Shown here one piece after another: positions 8,322 to 17,069 of a DNA stretch of 64,000 bases. The notes under the pieces were generated by a model. It did not search any database. It was not told the DNA's origin and worked only from the letters and a program-made list of their open reading frames with translations. Numbering within the stretch: the first letter of the stretch is position 1; every line of letters begins with the position of its first letter. The stretch comes from Streptomyces sp. NBC_01750 (GTDB taxonomy: Bacteria > Actinomycetota > Actinomycetes > Streptomycetales > Streptomycetaceae): contig NZ_CP109137.1 of the NCBI RefSeq assembly GCF_035918095.1, positions 5,954,001 to 6,018,000 of the forward strand, read 5' to 3'. The translations under genes and the position numbers were made by a program.

Positions 8322-8915
8322 ATGGCCCGGATACCCCGCCCCCGCCGTACCGTCGCGGTCGTCGTGGCCGCGGCCGTCGTGACCGTCGGCGGCTGCACGG
8401 TGTTCCAGCGCGTGCAAGGCGGACTGGAGCGGGCGAAGGACCGCCGGGACCTGGCCGACCTCACCCGGCCCGCGCCCTGGCCCAGGGACGAACTCCGCAT
8501 CCCCGACGGGACACCGCGCGAGGGTGTCCAGGGGGAGACGTACGAATCCGGCTTCAGCTTCAGCTTTCCGCTCCCCACCGCCGATGACCCACGGGCCCTG
8601 GCCACCTACCGGATGTTCCAGCCGGCCGACGACGGCTCTCTCGCCGCCGAGGGCGCGAACTGCGCGGCGAAGATCCTCAGCTGTACGGACATCGGAAACG
8701 GCATCACCAAGGTCGTCACGCACCGGACCGGCAACAGCGCTGCCTCGGTCGCTCTCTACCAGCCGCACGGCGACCGGGTGTTCAGCGTGGCGGTGAACGG
8801 CGTCCACGCGGACCAGAGCCGGCTGCGCCGCCTGCTCACCCGTACGCACCCGGCGACGGACGAAGAGCTGCTGCGGATACTGCGCCGGCCGGGCTACCGG
8901 ACGGACTGGAGCTGA
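8322..8915 (+). CDS. Putative lipoprotein of unknown function
   Basis: A 197-residue exported protein. An Arg-rich start (MARIPRPRRTV) is followed by a hydrophobic helix and a lipobox VGGC, so it should be anchored to the outer face of the membrane by a lipidated Cys at about residue 25. The rest is hydrophilic, with two further Cys (ANCAAKILSC) that could pair. ATG 8322 is eight bases after CATGAT (8308-8313), a plausible -10, again suggesting a leaderless mRNA; an ATG four codons earlier is possible. No known domain recognised. Confidence 0.7.
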   Translation: MARIPRPRRTVAVVVAAAVVTVGGCTVFQRVQGGLERAKDRRDLADLTRPAPWPRDELRIPDGTPREGVQGETYESGFSFSFPLPTADDPRALATYRMFQPADDGSLAAEGANCAAKILSCTDIGNGITKVVTHRTGNSAASVALYQPHGDRVFSVAVNGVHADQSRLRRLLTRTHPATDEELLRILRRPGYRTDWS

Positions 8916-9122
8916 ATTCCGGTTCGATGGCAGCGCGCCGCCGACCACCGGAGCGCTCCGGGCGGGCCTGAGCGGCTTGCCCGGCTTGGCCGAACCCCGG
9001 GGGCGGGGCAGCTGCTTGAGCGGCTCCTGCCCACGTTTCGTCACGCCGCCGATGCCGGCGCGTCGTATCCTTCCGCGCGTAGCCGGCCGAACCGAGTGCT
9101 GGGCTCCGGAGGGGGAGAGGCC

Positions 9123-10325
9123 GTGGCGACAGACAGAGATCGTTCCCGGATGATTGCAACCGAGGGCGGTCACCGGGTGACGCCGGCCGAGCTGTTCTTC
9201 GACTTGGTGTTCGTGTACGCGATCACTCAGGTCACCGCCCTGATGGCGGCCGATCCGAGCCTCCTGCGGATACTCGGCGCGGCCGTGGTGCTCGCACTGC
9301 TGTGGTGGTGCTGGTGCTGCTTCGCCTGGCTGGGAAATGTGGTGCGAGCCGACACCGGGCCGATGTTCGCCGTGCTGGTCGCGGTGATGGCGGTGGTGCT
9401 CGTCGTCTCACTGACCGTCCCGGATGTCTACGCCGACGCGCCCGGCGGCCTGTCCGCACCACTGGTGTTCGTGCTCTGCTACGGCGCGGTCCGGATCCTG
9501 CACCTGGTCTCGTACTGGATCTCCAGCCCCGGTGACGAGGCGCTCCATGTCACGCTGCGCCGGACGGCGTTGCTGTCGGTGGCGCCGCCGTTCGTACTGC
9601 TGCTGATCGGCAGCTCGTTCACCGGCGTCACGCAGGTGCTGCTGTGGCTCGGCGCGGTCGTCATCGACTACTTCGGGATCTACGTCACGGGGGCGTCGGG
9701 CTGGCGTGTCATCTCGCCGGGGCACTTCGCCGAGCGGCACGGCCTGATCGTGATCATCGCCCTGGGCGAGTCCATCGTTGCGATCGGTGTGGGCGTGTCC
9801 GGCCTTCCCCTCACCGCGCCGGTACTGGCGGGCGCCGCCGCGGGCCTGTTGGTCGTCGCCGGACTGTGGCGCGTGTACTTCCGGCAGATCAGCGAAACCG
9901 CCGAACACCGGCTGACCACGCTGGACGGCGACGCCCGCACCCGGCTGGCCCGCGACGCCTACACGTTCCTGCACCTGCCGCTCGTGGCGGGAGTCGTACT
10001 CACCGCGCTGGGCATGAAGACGGTCCTCCACCAGGTCGCCGACACCGGGCACTACGACCTGTACGAGCCGCTGCACGGGGTGGTGGCCTGGGCGCTCGGC
10101 GGAGGCGTGGGGGTGTTCCTGCTGGCGGCGGCGGCGATCCTGGTGCGCAGCGGCGGCCGGAGCTCTGTGATCCTCATCGCCGGAGGGCTCGGCTGTCTGT
10201 GCGCGGGAGCGGTGGTCGTCCTGATGCCCGCACTGGTCGCGCTGGGGCTGCTGGCCGTGGTGGTGACCGGCATGGTGATCCTGCTCAGCCGGAAGGACCG
10301 GGCCGCCGGGACGGGCGGGGCATGA
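9123..10325 (+). CDS. Low temperature requirement protein A (LtrA) family membrane protein
   Basis: A 400-residue polytopic membrane protein. After a short hydrophilic N-terminus comes the family signature VTPAELFFDLVFVYAITQ, then roughly ten hydrophobic helices, including FGIYVTGASG and the conserved HFAERHGLIVIIALGESIVA. The family was named from a Listeria cold-growth mutant; its biochemical role is unknown. GTG 9123 is preceded by a strong purine run (GGAGGGGGAGAG); an in-frame upstream extension lacks support. It stands alone, with 200-bp gaps on both sides. Confidence 0.88.
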   Translation: MATDRDRSRMIATEGGHRVTPAELFFDLVFVYAITQVTALMAADPSLLRILGAAVVLALLWWCWCCFAWLGNVVRADTGPMFAVLVAVMAVVLVVSLTVPDVYADAPGGLSAPLVFVLCYGAVRILHLVSYWISSPGDEALHVTLRRTALLSVAPPFVLLLIGSSFTGVTQVLLWLGAVVIDYFGIYVTGASGWRVISPGHFAERHGLIVIIALGESIVAIGVGVSGLPLTAPVLAGAAAGLLVVAGLWRVYFRQISETAEHRLTTLDGDARTRLARDAYTFLHLPLVAGVVLTALGMKTVLHQVADTGHYDLYEPLHGVVAWALGGGVGVFLLAAAAILVRSGGRSSVILIAGGLGCLCAGAVVVLMPALVALGLLAVVVTGMVILLSRKDRAAGTGGA

Positions 10326-10534
10326 CCTCCGAGCGTCAACCAGCCTCAGAGCCGCCTCAACCATTGTCAGCGACAGCCGCTGTGACCCGCGCGGCAGGAC
10401 ATCCCAGCGCAACCTGGCGCGGTGGGCATGGTGCCGAACGACGAACGGCCCAGCAGATCGTCCGCGTTCGGTCGGTGCCACGCTAGAGTCCTCACCAGGG
10501 AAATGACGATGTACCCGGGGGAAGGGTCGTCACC

Positions 10535-13138
10535 GTGGCCAGTGAGTTCAGCGCGGTGTTGAGGCAGCTGCGGGTCCAGGCGGGGATGACCCAGGAGGAT
10601 CTGGCGGAGCGTTCCGGGGTGAGTGTGTCCACTATCCGCGGCTTGGAGACCGGCAAGCGCTCCAACCCGCGTATGACCACGGTTCAGGTGCTGGCCGATG
10701 CGCTGCCGCTACGGCCCAGGGAACGCGAGAAGTTACTCAGCGCCGCCATCCGCCGGGACTCGGGCGGCGACGAGCAGAACGAGTTCGTTTCGGGACAGCC
10801 GGCAGCGCATGACGCCCTGGCGGACGCGACCGAGCAACTCGCGAAGGCAGTGGCCGTCCGCTGGCGGCGCGAGGCGGATGACCGGCGGGTCCTGGATCCG
10901 TTCCCACTGCCGGTTCGCTGGTGGACGGCCCCACAGGCGCTGACCGACCACTGGGCCAATATCCGCCGAGTCCCCGCGGGAACGACTGACGATCCCCTCG
11001 ACCTTGTCGGCCAACTGAGCCAGATCGCCGAGACGTACCGGCGGATCCCGTCCGGGCGGATGGTGGTGCTGGGCAGGCCCGGCTCGGGGAAAACGATCCT
11101 GGCCCTGCGCTTCGTCCTCGACCAGCTGAAGTGGCGGACCCACGGCGAGCGGGTGCCGGTGATCTTCAGCACCCGTACGTGGAATCCCGCGACCGCCACC
11201 CTGCAGGACTGGCTGACCGATCAGCTGATACGCGATCACCCCGGTCTCGCCGCCCGGGACTCCGGCGGGGCGACCCTGGCCTCCACACTGGTTGAGTCCG
11301 GCCGCCTGCTCCCCGTGCTCGACGGCTTCGACGAGATCGCCGACGGTCTGCGCCGCCCCGCGCTGGAGGCCCTCAACGCCAGCACCCTGCCACTGCTGCT
11401 CACCAGTCGTCCAGGCGAATACGCCGCCGCAGTCGCGGAGACCGACGTGCTGACCTCCGCCGCCGCAATCGAGCTGACCGATCTCACCCTCGACGACCTG
11501 GCTGCCTACCTGCCGCGCACCACTCGCAACTCCAGCAGCGCGAACCCCGACGCAAACGCCTGGGACCCCGTGCTGACCGAGCTGCGCGAGCAGCCCGCGT
11601 CCCCCCTCGCCGCGGTTCTGGCCACGCCGCTGATGGTCACGCTCGCCCGCACCATATACAGCGACACCCCCGGTCGCGACCCTTCAGAGCTCCTGGACAA
11701 CGAACGGTTCGGCAGCCCGGAGGAGTTGGAAGACCACCTTCTGGACAACTTCGTCCCCACCGTCTACGGTCCTCGACCGGGGCTGGGCCGGAGCGGTCAG
11801 CTCCTACGCAGCTTCGACGCGGAACGTCCCCGCCGCTGGCTCGGTCACCTCGCCGACCACCTCAAGCAGCTCGGCACTCCCGACCTGGAATGGTGGCGCC
11901 TGGGCACCACCGTCAACCGTTCTTCCCGTATGTTCGCGCTGGGGCTCCTGACCGCGCTGGTCGTCGGGGCGACAACCGGGCTCGGGACCATCGCCGTGGA
12001 CTTGATCGCGACGCCGCACGGGCTCGGGTACGCCCTCGAGCGGGGGCTCGTGGCCGGGCTCCTGCACGGGCTCGTGGCCGGGCTCGGCTCCGGAATCCTG
12101 TACGGGGCGGTCGGCGATCGGCGACCGGCAGGACCGACGCGTCTCCGTGTCCCGGCCTTCGGCAGCCCCAGAGCGATGCGCGCGAGGTTGCTCTCCGGAT
12201 TGTTCGTGCTCGGGCTCGTGCTCGGGCTCCTGGCCGCGCTGGTGCTGGTGCTCCTGGACCAGGTCGCGCTCGCGGGGCTCGGACTCGACGACCGGCTCGA
12301 CAGTACGCTCGTGTTCATCCCTGGGGTCGGGCTCGGGACCGGGCTGATCTTCGGGCTCATGGTCTGGTTGGAGGCTCCGATCGACATCCGGTCCGCCTTC
12401 AGTCCCGCCGACCTGCTGAACACCAACCGTCGGTACGTGGTCTTCACTCTGCTCGTCGGGGGGCTCGTGTTCGGGCTCATCAATGTGTTCACGGCGGGGT
12501 CCGGTCCCGGGCTCACGGCTGGGCTCGAGACGGCCTTCGCACTCGCGCTCGGGTACTGGTTCAGCCTGACCGCTTGGGGTCAGTGGGTTGCCCTGGCACG
12601 CATCTGGTTGCCGCTCACGGGGCGTCTGCCGTGGGCACTGTCCGGATTTCTCGACGATGCCTGCCGACGAGGCGTACTGCGCCAGGTCGGCGCGATCCAC
12701 CAATTCCGCCACGCCCGACTCCAGAACCGCCTCGGTCTGCCCTCGGTACTCGTGCCGGATCCAGTACCCCTGCGCGCGCCGGACGACCTCACCCCGGCCG
12801 ATGACACCCTCTCGGACTCGTCCGCCGAATCGGTCCCATCGAGGGGCGAGGGAGCCCGTGATGTGCCGTCGCTTGATGATCTCTTCGCTTCTCACGCGGC
12901 CCGTGTGGCCGGGATCCTCGACGATGCTTCACACGAGTTCGAAGAGGCCGATCCGGGTGCGTCAAGGCAGGTTGGCACGTTGGATCCAGACGAGGCACGA
13001 CGCCTTGCCAGAGAAGCGCGGGAGGCCGTCAACAACGACCTTATCGAGCTGTTCCTGAAGCTGGGGCCACCTCCGGAAGCGACCGGTAGAGGCCGCTACG
13101 AGCCCGTCAACAGCGGCGGTGGGGGGACACAGGAGTGA
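10535..13138 (+). CDS. XRE-type HTH / NACHT NTPase / multi-pass membrane fusion
   Basis: An 867-residue three-part protein. Residues ~5-60 are an XRE/Cro helix-turn-helix (MTQEDLAERSGVSVSTIRGLE). Residues ~165-330 are a NACHT-type STAND NTPase with Walker A GRPGSGKT (K186) and Walker B LDGFDE (D263). Residues ~465-700 hold about six Gly/Leu-rich membrane helices. The C-terminus carries GVLRQVGAIHQFRHARLQ, a motif common after the membrane part of Streptomyces NACHT proteins. GTG 10535 follows GGGGAAGGG; a possible -10 TAGAGT is at 10484-10489. The gene overlaps the next by four bases, so the two are co-expressed. STAND proteins act as switches in signalling or immunity; here a DNA-binding head and a membrane tail suggest membrane-tethered sensing. 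The specific function is unknown. Confidence 0.82.
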   Translation: MASEFSAVLRQLRVQAGMTQEDLAERSGVSVSTIRGLETGKRSNPRMTTVQVLADALPLRPREREKLLSAAIRRDSGGDEQNEFVSGQPAAHDALADATEQLAKAVAVRWRREADDRRVLDPFPLPVRWWTAPQALTDHWANIRRVPAGTTDDPLDLVGQLSQIAETYRRIPSGRMVVLGRPGSGKTILALRFVLDQLKWRTHGERVPVIFSTRTWNPATATLQDWLTDQLIRDHPGLAARDSGGATLASTLVESGRLLPVLDGFDEIADGLRRPALEALNASTLPLLLTSRPGEYAAAVAETDVLTSAAAIELTDLTLDDLAAYLPRTTRNSSSANPDANAWDPVLTELREQPASPLAAVLATPLMVTLARTIYSDTPGRDPSELLDNERFGSPEELEDHLLDNFVPTVYGPRPGLGRSGQLLRSFDAERPRRWLGHLADHLKQLGTPDLEWWRLGTTVNRSSRMFALGLLTALVVGATTGLGTIAVDLIATPHGLGYALERGLVAGLLHGLVAGLGSGILYGAVGDRRPAGPTRLRVPAFGSPRAMRARLLSGLFVLGLVLGLLAALVLVLLDQVALAGLGLDDRLDSTLVFIPGVGLGTGLIFGLMVWLEAPIDIRSAFSPADLLNTNRRYVVFTLLVGGLVFGLINVFTAGSGPGLTAGLETAFALALGYWFSLTAWGQWVALARIWLPLTGRLPWALSGFLDDACRRGVLRQVGAIHQFRHARLQNRLGLPSVLVPDPVPLRAPDDLTPADDTLSDSSAESVPSRGEGARDVPSLDDLFASHAARVAGILDDASHEFEEADPGASRQVGTLDPDEARRLAREAREAVNNDLIELFLKLGPPPEATGRGRYEPVNSGGGGTQE
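12044..12085 (+). repeat. 18-bp direct repeats in the NACHT membrane domain
   Basis: The 18-base word starting GGGCTCGTGGCC occurs at 12044-12061 and 12068-12085 with a 24-bp period, encoding repeated Gly-Leu-Val-Ala-Gly-Leu. The shorter GGGCTCG core recurs many times from 12020 to 12500, making this segment prone to slippage. Confidence 0.7.
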
Positions 13139-13677
13139 GTACGGATGACGAGGGATCCCTCCCTGTCCCGCAGCACCAGGAGCCTGAGCTGCTCGACATC
13201 CTGGCGGCCGAGGCACATCGGCTCGTTGCACAGTGGGCTGATGCCCCCTCAGAGGTGTTCCGGGCGGCTCTCGCCACAGCCAAGGCCGAGCGGGCTCTGA
13301 GGTCGGAAGAGACCGTCCTCCGGCTTCGGCTGAATCATGACCTGGAGAAGGAGCGCATCCAGGCACGCGCGGAACGTGAGGCGGCGGAGCGGGAAGCCGC
13401 CGCGCAGGTCGAGAAGCTGCGCCATCGTCGACATGTTGTGAACGTGAGCGTCGGCGCGGTCATCTCCATCGCTCTTCTGGCTGCCGGCGTTGCGGTCGTC
13501 GACTCAGCTCCTTGGCTGTCCGTCCTCCTGTGTGGCCCGAGCCTGCTCGCGCTCTCGAAGGTCTTCGTACTGCACCGCAGTGACCCCGACGACATGAAGC
13601 TCTTGTCGCGCGCCTCAAACAACGCAACAAACGTCGCCTCCCAGTCCCAGCCACCACAGCCGCCTCCCGCACCGTAA
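13135..13677 (+). CDS. Coiled-coil membrane protein, partner of the NACHT gene
   Basis: A 180-residue protein starting with GTG inside the NACHT stop (GTGA overlap), implying translational coupling. Residues ~45-100 are an Ala/Glu/Arg-rich coiled coil (LEKERIQAREREAAE-like heptads), followed by two hydrophobic helices (~102-145, VSVGAVISIALLAAG and WLSVLLCGPSLLAL) and a short Asn/Ser/Pro tail. No enzymatic motif. Probably an integral membrane partner that oligomerises through the coil. Function unknown. Confidence 0.7.
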   Translation: MSTDDEGSLPVPQHQEPELLDILAAEAHRLVAQWADAPSEVFRAALATAKAERALRSEETVLRLRLNHDLEKERIQARAEREAAEREAAAQVEKLRHRRHVVNVSVGAVISIALLAAGVAVVDSAPWLSVLLCGPSLLALSKVFVLHRSDPDDMKLLSRASNNATNVASQSQPPQPPPAP

Positions 13678-13717
13678 TCGGCTGGCGAAAGCAGCCGAGG
13701 AGGAGTCACGACCCGAC

Positions 13718-13888
13718 ATGCTCGACTGGACCACGGTCGGTGTGGATACGACGTCGTGCCCGCAAGACCTCTGGCCGGGCGAAGAAGACCGCACCCGGAC
13801 CGTCATGGACGCCGTTCTCGGCGGCCTGCGGACCGGGTGCGGACTCGGAGACACTGCGACCAAGGAAATCGCAGGTCAGATGGCATGA
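13718..13888 (+). CDS. Possible small ORF after the NACHT operon
   Basis: A 56-codon frame, ATG 13718 to TGA 13888, encoding a small acidic protein starting MLDWTTVGVD. A strong AGGAGG-like run lies at 13697-13705 but about 13 bases from the ATG, which is long. About three quarters of codons end in G or C, lower than neighbouring core genes but compatible with coding. It stops 7 bp before the convergent sodN stop. It could be a third gene of the NACHT unit, a decayed remnant, or non-coding. Confidence 0.35.
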   Translation: MLDWTTVGVDTTSCPQDLWPGEEDRTRTVMDAVLGGLRTGCGLGDTATKEIAGQMA

Positions 13889-13895
13889 TCGAAGA

Positions 13896-14291
13896 TCAAG
13901 CCTTCTTCGTCTCCCAGAAGATCTTGTCGATCTGGGCGATGTAGTCCAGTGCCTTCTGGCCCGTCGCCGGGTCCGTGGAGGCCTTCGCGGACGACAGCGC
14001 CTTCAGGGTGTCGTTGACCAGCTGGTTCAGCTCCGGGTACTTCTCGAAGTGCGGGGGCTTGAAGTAGTCGCTCCACAGCACCGAGACGTGGTGCTTGGCG
14101 AGCTCCGCGCGCTGCTCCTTGATGACCGTGGCGCGGGCCCGGAAGTGCGGGTCCTCGTTGGCCTGGTACTTCTCCTGGACGGCCTTGACCGACTCGGCCT
14201 CGATGCGGGCCTGGGCCGGGTCGTATACACCGCAGGGAAGGTCGCAGTGGGCGCTGACCTTCACCTTGGGGGCAAACAGGCGGGAAAGCAT
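13896..14291 (-). CDS. sodN: Nickel superoxide dismutase
   Basis: A 131-residue NiSOD precursor that dismutates superoxide in the cytoplasm as a hexamer. The first 14 residues (MLSRLFAPKVKVSA) are the propeptide removed by SodX. Cleavage exposes His1 of HCDLPCGVY, the nickel hook whose His1, Cys2 and Cys6 bind Ni. The rest is the four-helix bundle. ATG 14291 is preceded by GGAAGGA. In Streptomyces sodN is induced by nickel and repressed indirectly through Nur; no clear Nur box was recognised here. The protease gene sodX is divergent, 150 bp away. Confidence 0.97.
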   Translation of the reverse strand: MLSRLFAPKVKVSAHCDLPCGVYDPAQARIEAESVKAVQEKYQANEDPHFRARATVIKEQRAELAKHHVSVLWSDYFKPPHFEKYPELNQLVNDTLKALSSAKASTDPATGQKALDYIAQIDKIFWETKKA

Positions 14292-14441
14292 TGAGCTGTC
14301 CTTCCTCGTGATCGTCTTCTCAGGTGGGACATTACTCCGTGAGAAGCGTGTTTTCGCGGGTGCCCCCTAGGGCTTAGGACAAAAGTCCAGGGTCAGTATG
14401 GGACTGGTGGCCGAACATACCGTGGGACTCGGAGGTGGCGG

Positions 14442-14903
14442 ATGACTGACCAGGGGCGGGAGCCGAGAGCGCCGTTCGGGGTCGCCGAAGTGACGGGTCC
14501 TTCCATGTACCCGACGCTGAAGCACGGCGATCAACTGCTGGTCCATTACGGCGCGGAGGTGAAGGCCGGCGATATCGCCGTACTGCGCCATCCGCTGCAG
14601 CAGGATCTGCTCATCGTCAAGCGGCTCGTCGAGCGCCGCGAGGACGGCTGGTGGGTGCTCGGGGACAATCCGGGGGCGGAGGGGGACAGCCGGCTGTTCG
14701 GCACGGTTCCCCACGAGTTGCTGCTGGGGCGGGTGCGCGGCAGATACCGGCCGCTGTCCGAGGATCAGCGATCGGTCCGCGGGGTGGTCTCCTGGGCGGT
14801 GTCGTCGCTGCGGCTCGTGCTCGCCGACCGTTCCGTCTCGAGGCGTTTGCGGGCGCGGTACGCGGCCACATTGGCGCGGGTCGCGCAGCGGTCCGAGCAG
14901 TAG
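14442..14903 (+). CDS. sodX: Nickel-type superoxide dismutase maturation protease SodX
   Basis: A 153-residue signal-peptidase-I-like (S26) serine protease that trims the SodN propeptide so nickel can bind. The catalytic Ser lies in VTGPSMYPTLKHGD and the general-base Lys in LLIVKRLVERR; WWVLGDNPGAEGDSR is the conserved box E region. Unlike true signal peptidases it has no N-terminal membrane anchor, fitting a cytoplasmic substrate. ATG 14442 follows GGAGGTGG. The last 139 bp overlap the 3' end of the convergent CGNR gene, an unusually long overlap. Confidence 0.93.
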   Translation: MTDQGREPRAPFGVAEVTGPSMYPTLKHGDQLLVHYGAEVKAGDIAVLRHPLQQDLLIVKRLVERREDGWWVLGDNPGAEGDSRLFGTVPHELLLGRVRGRYRPLSEDQRSVRGVVSWAVSSLRLVLADRSVSRRLRARYAATLARVAQRSEQ

Positions 14904-15394
14904 CGGCGTGAGCGGTTGGTCGAGGTGTCGAGGTAGGCGTTGCGGCACGGCGCCGCCTGGCAGAGGCCCAGCCGGTCGACCCCGTACTCCGTGAGATGGA
15001 ACGCAAGGCCCATCGCGGCGATCGCTGCGTACCCCGCGGTCGCGTTGGACGGGTGGTCGGCCAGGTGCATGTGCCACTTCGGGCGGCCGTCCTCGTCCCG
15101 GAAGTCGTGGCCCGAGATCTGCGGGTTCACCGGGAACTCCAGCAGCAGTGAGTTGAGCAGGTCGACCGCCTGGGTCTCGTCGCCGGCGTCGGCCGCGGTG
15201 AAGACCGCGCGCAGGCGGCCCCGTACGGACCGGAAACGGGTGACATCCGCGTCGGTGGCGCGGCGTGCGGCCTGGGAAGACTCGCCGAAGAGCTCGCGAA
15301 TGGACTCGACCGAGGTGAGGGAGTCCTTGTTGCGAGCCGGCTCCTCGGTGTTGACCAGGCGCACGGCATAGTCCGAGTAATAGGCCAGTTCCAC
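14765..15394 (-). CDS. CGNR zinc-finger / ABATE-domain protein
   Basis: A 209-residue protein with an N-terminal stress-responsive ABATE-like region (AYYSDYAVRLVNTEEPAR onward) and a C-terminal CGNR-type zinc finger. The finger has Cys in LGLCQAAPCRNAYLD and RYCSDRCATRANVAAYR, a presumed DNA-binding motif. The start is GTG 15394 with an AAGGAC site. The last ~35 residues are low-complexity Ser/Thr/Arg and lie antisense to the end of sodX. Probable transcriptional regulator; targets unknown. Divergent from the methyltransferase gene. Confidence 0.85.
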   Translation of the reverse strand: MELAYYSDYAVRLVNTEEPARNKDSLTSVESIRELFGESSQAARRATDADVTRFRSVRGRLRAVFTAADAGDETQAVDLLNSLLLEFPVNPQISGHDFRDEDGRPKWHMHLADHPSNATAGYAAIAAMGLAFHLTEYGVDRLGLCQAAPCRNAYLDTSTNRSRRYCSDRCATRANVAAYRARKRLETERSASTSRSDDTAQETTPRTDR

Positions 15395-15474
15395 TTGTAG
15401 TCCTTACCGCGACGTTCTAGTGTCGGCGTAACGGCTGATGATGCTTCGAGGGTATTACGGACGGGAGGGTTCCG

Positions 15475-16248
15475 GTGGCGGAGACGGCGGCAGGGGCGAG
15501 TACGGGGACCGACTGGCGGGCCTGGCAGGAGAGCTGGGACCGGCAGCAGGAGTGGTACATGCCCGACCGCGAGGAGCGGTTCCGGGTGATGCTGGACATG
15601 GTCGAGGCCCTGGTGGGCCCCGAGCCGAGGGTGCTGGATCTCGCTTGCGGTACGGGAAGTATCACGGACCGGCTGCTCAAGCGGTTCCCGAAGGCCACCA
15701 GCACGGGGGTCGATCTGGACCCCGCGCTGTTGACCATCGCGGAGGGATACTTCGACGGCGACGAGCGCATCACTTTTGTCACCGCCGATCTGAAGGACCC
15801 CGAGTGGGTGACGAAGCTGCCGCACGACCGGTACGACGCCGTGCTCACCGCCACCGCCCTGCACTGGCTGCACAGCGAGCCGCTGACCGCGCTGTACGGA
15901 CACATCGCGGGGCTCGTGCGGGACGGCGGTGTTTTCATGAACGCCGACCACATGATCGACAGCACCACCCCGCGCATCAACGCCGCCGAGCGGGCCCGCC
16001 GGCACGCGCACATGGACCGGGCGAAGGCCGCCGGTGCGCTCGACTGGTCCGACTGGTGGGCCCTGGCCGCCGAGGACCCCGTACTCGCCGGGCCGACCGC
16101 CAGGCGCTACGAGATCTACGGCGAGCACGCCGACGGGGACATGCCGTCCCCGCACTGGCACGCCGAGACGCTGCGCACGGCCGGATTCGGCGAGGCCCGC
16201 GCCGTATGGGCCTCGCCCTCCGACACGCTGCTGCTGGCTGTGAAGTAG
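15475..16248 (+). CDS. Class I SAM-dependent methyltransferase
   Basis: A 257-residue Rossmann-fold methyltransferase. SAM-binding motif I is VLDLACGTGSIT, with the acidic loop GVDLDPALL and the post-motif DAVLTATALHWL, as in the UbiE/Tam-like group. No substrate-recognition domain is evident, so the substrate is unknown. GTG 15475 follows GGGAGGG. A strong shared terminator separates it from the convergent ABC transporter operon. Confidence 0.88.
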   Translation: MAETAAGASTGTDWRAWQESWDRQQEWYMPDREERFRVMLDMVEALVGPEPRVLDLACGTGSITDRLLKRFPKATSTGVDLDPALLTIAEGYFDGDERITFVTADLKDPEWVTKLPHDRYDAVLTATALHWLHSEPLTALYGHIAGLVRDGGVFMNADHMIDSTTPRINAAERARRHAHMDRAKAAGALDWSDWWALAAEDPVLAGPTARRYEIYGEHADGDMPSPHWHAETLRTAGFGEARAVWASPSDTLLLAVK

Positions 16249-16261
16249 CTTCCGGACAGCA

Positions 16262-16302
16262 CGAGAGGGCGGTACGGACATCACGTCCGTACCGCCCTCT
16301 CG
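16262..16302. terminator. Bidirectional hairpin terminator
   Basis: A perfect 18-bp stem: arm 16262-16279, loop ATCAC, arm 16285-16302. It lies between the convergent methyltransferase and ABC transporter genes and can serve both. Confidence 0.9.
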
Positions 16303-16307
16303 CGTGA

Positions 16308-17069
16308 CTACAGAACCTTCGAGAGGAAGGATTTGGTGCGGTCGTGCTGGGGGTTGTTCAGTACGTCGCGGGGGTGGCCGGACTCCACCACGACGCCGTC
16401 GTCCATGAAGACGAGGGCGTCGCCGACCTCGCGGGCGAAGCCCATCTCGTGGGTGACGACGATCATGGTCATGCCGTCCTCGGCGAGGCCGCGCATGACG
16501 TCCAGGACGTCACCCACCAGCTCCGGGTCGAGGGCGGAGGTGGGCTCGTCGAAGAGCATCAGCTTCGGTTCCATCGCCAGCGCACGGGCGATGGCGACGC
16601 GCTGCTGCTGGCCGCCGGAGAGCTGCGACGGATAGTTCCTGGCCTTGTCCGACAGGCCCACCCGGTCCAGCAGCCGCTCCGCGCGGGCCCGGGCCACGGC
16701 CTTCGACTCGCCCTTGACCTGGATCGGGGCTTCCATGACATTCGCCAGAGCGGTCATGTGCGGGAACAGGTTGAAGCGCTGGAAGACCATGCCGATGTCC
16801 CGGCGCTGCGCCGCGACCTCGCTGTCCTTCAGCTCGTAGAGCTTGTCGCCCTTCTGCCGGTAGCCCACCAGCCGGCCGTCGACCGAGAGCCGGCCGGCGT
16901 TGATCTGCTCCAGGTGATTGATGCACCGAAGGAACGTGGACTTGCCGGAACCGGACGGGCCGACCAGGCAGAACACCTCACGCGGGGCGACCTCAAGATC
17001 GATGCCCTTGAGGATGTGCGCGGGACCGTAGGACTTGTGGACGCCCTCGGCCTTCACCATGGCGCTCAT
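16308..17069 (-). CDS. Polar amino acid ABC transporter, ATP-binding protein
   Basis: A 253-residue ATPase of the GlnQ/HisP class that powers amino acid import. Walker [10 protein letters not shown], signature [15 protein letters not shown] and Walker [14 protein letters not shown] are all intact, as is the H-loop [15 protein letters not shown] 17069 overlaps the permease stop by four bases (ATGA), so the genes are translationally coupled. It is third in a binding protein-permease-ATPase operon. The preferred amino acid (glutamate/glutamine or other polar) cannot be read from this subunit. Confidence 0.95.
   Translation of the reverse strand: MSAMVKAEGVHKSYGPAHILKGIDLEVAPREVFCLVGPSGSGKSTFLRCINHLEQINAGRLSVDGRLVGYRQKGDKLYELKDSEVAAQRRDIGMVFQRFNLFPHMTALANVMEAPIQVKGESKAVARARAERLLDRVGLSDKARNYPSQLSGGQQQRVAIARALAMEPKLMLFDEPTSALDPELVGDVLDVMRGLAEDGMTMIVVTHEMGFAREVGDALVFMDDGVVVESGHPRDVLNNPQHDRTKSFLSKVL

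Noticed and set aside
14292..14441. Nur operator between sodN and sodX
   Set aside because: No convincing TTGCAA-type inverted repeat was found by eye; known control of sodN is indirect.
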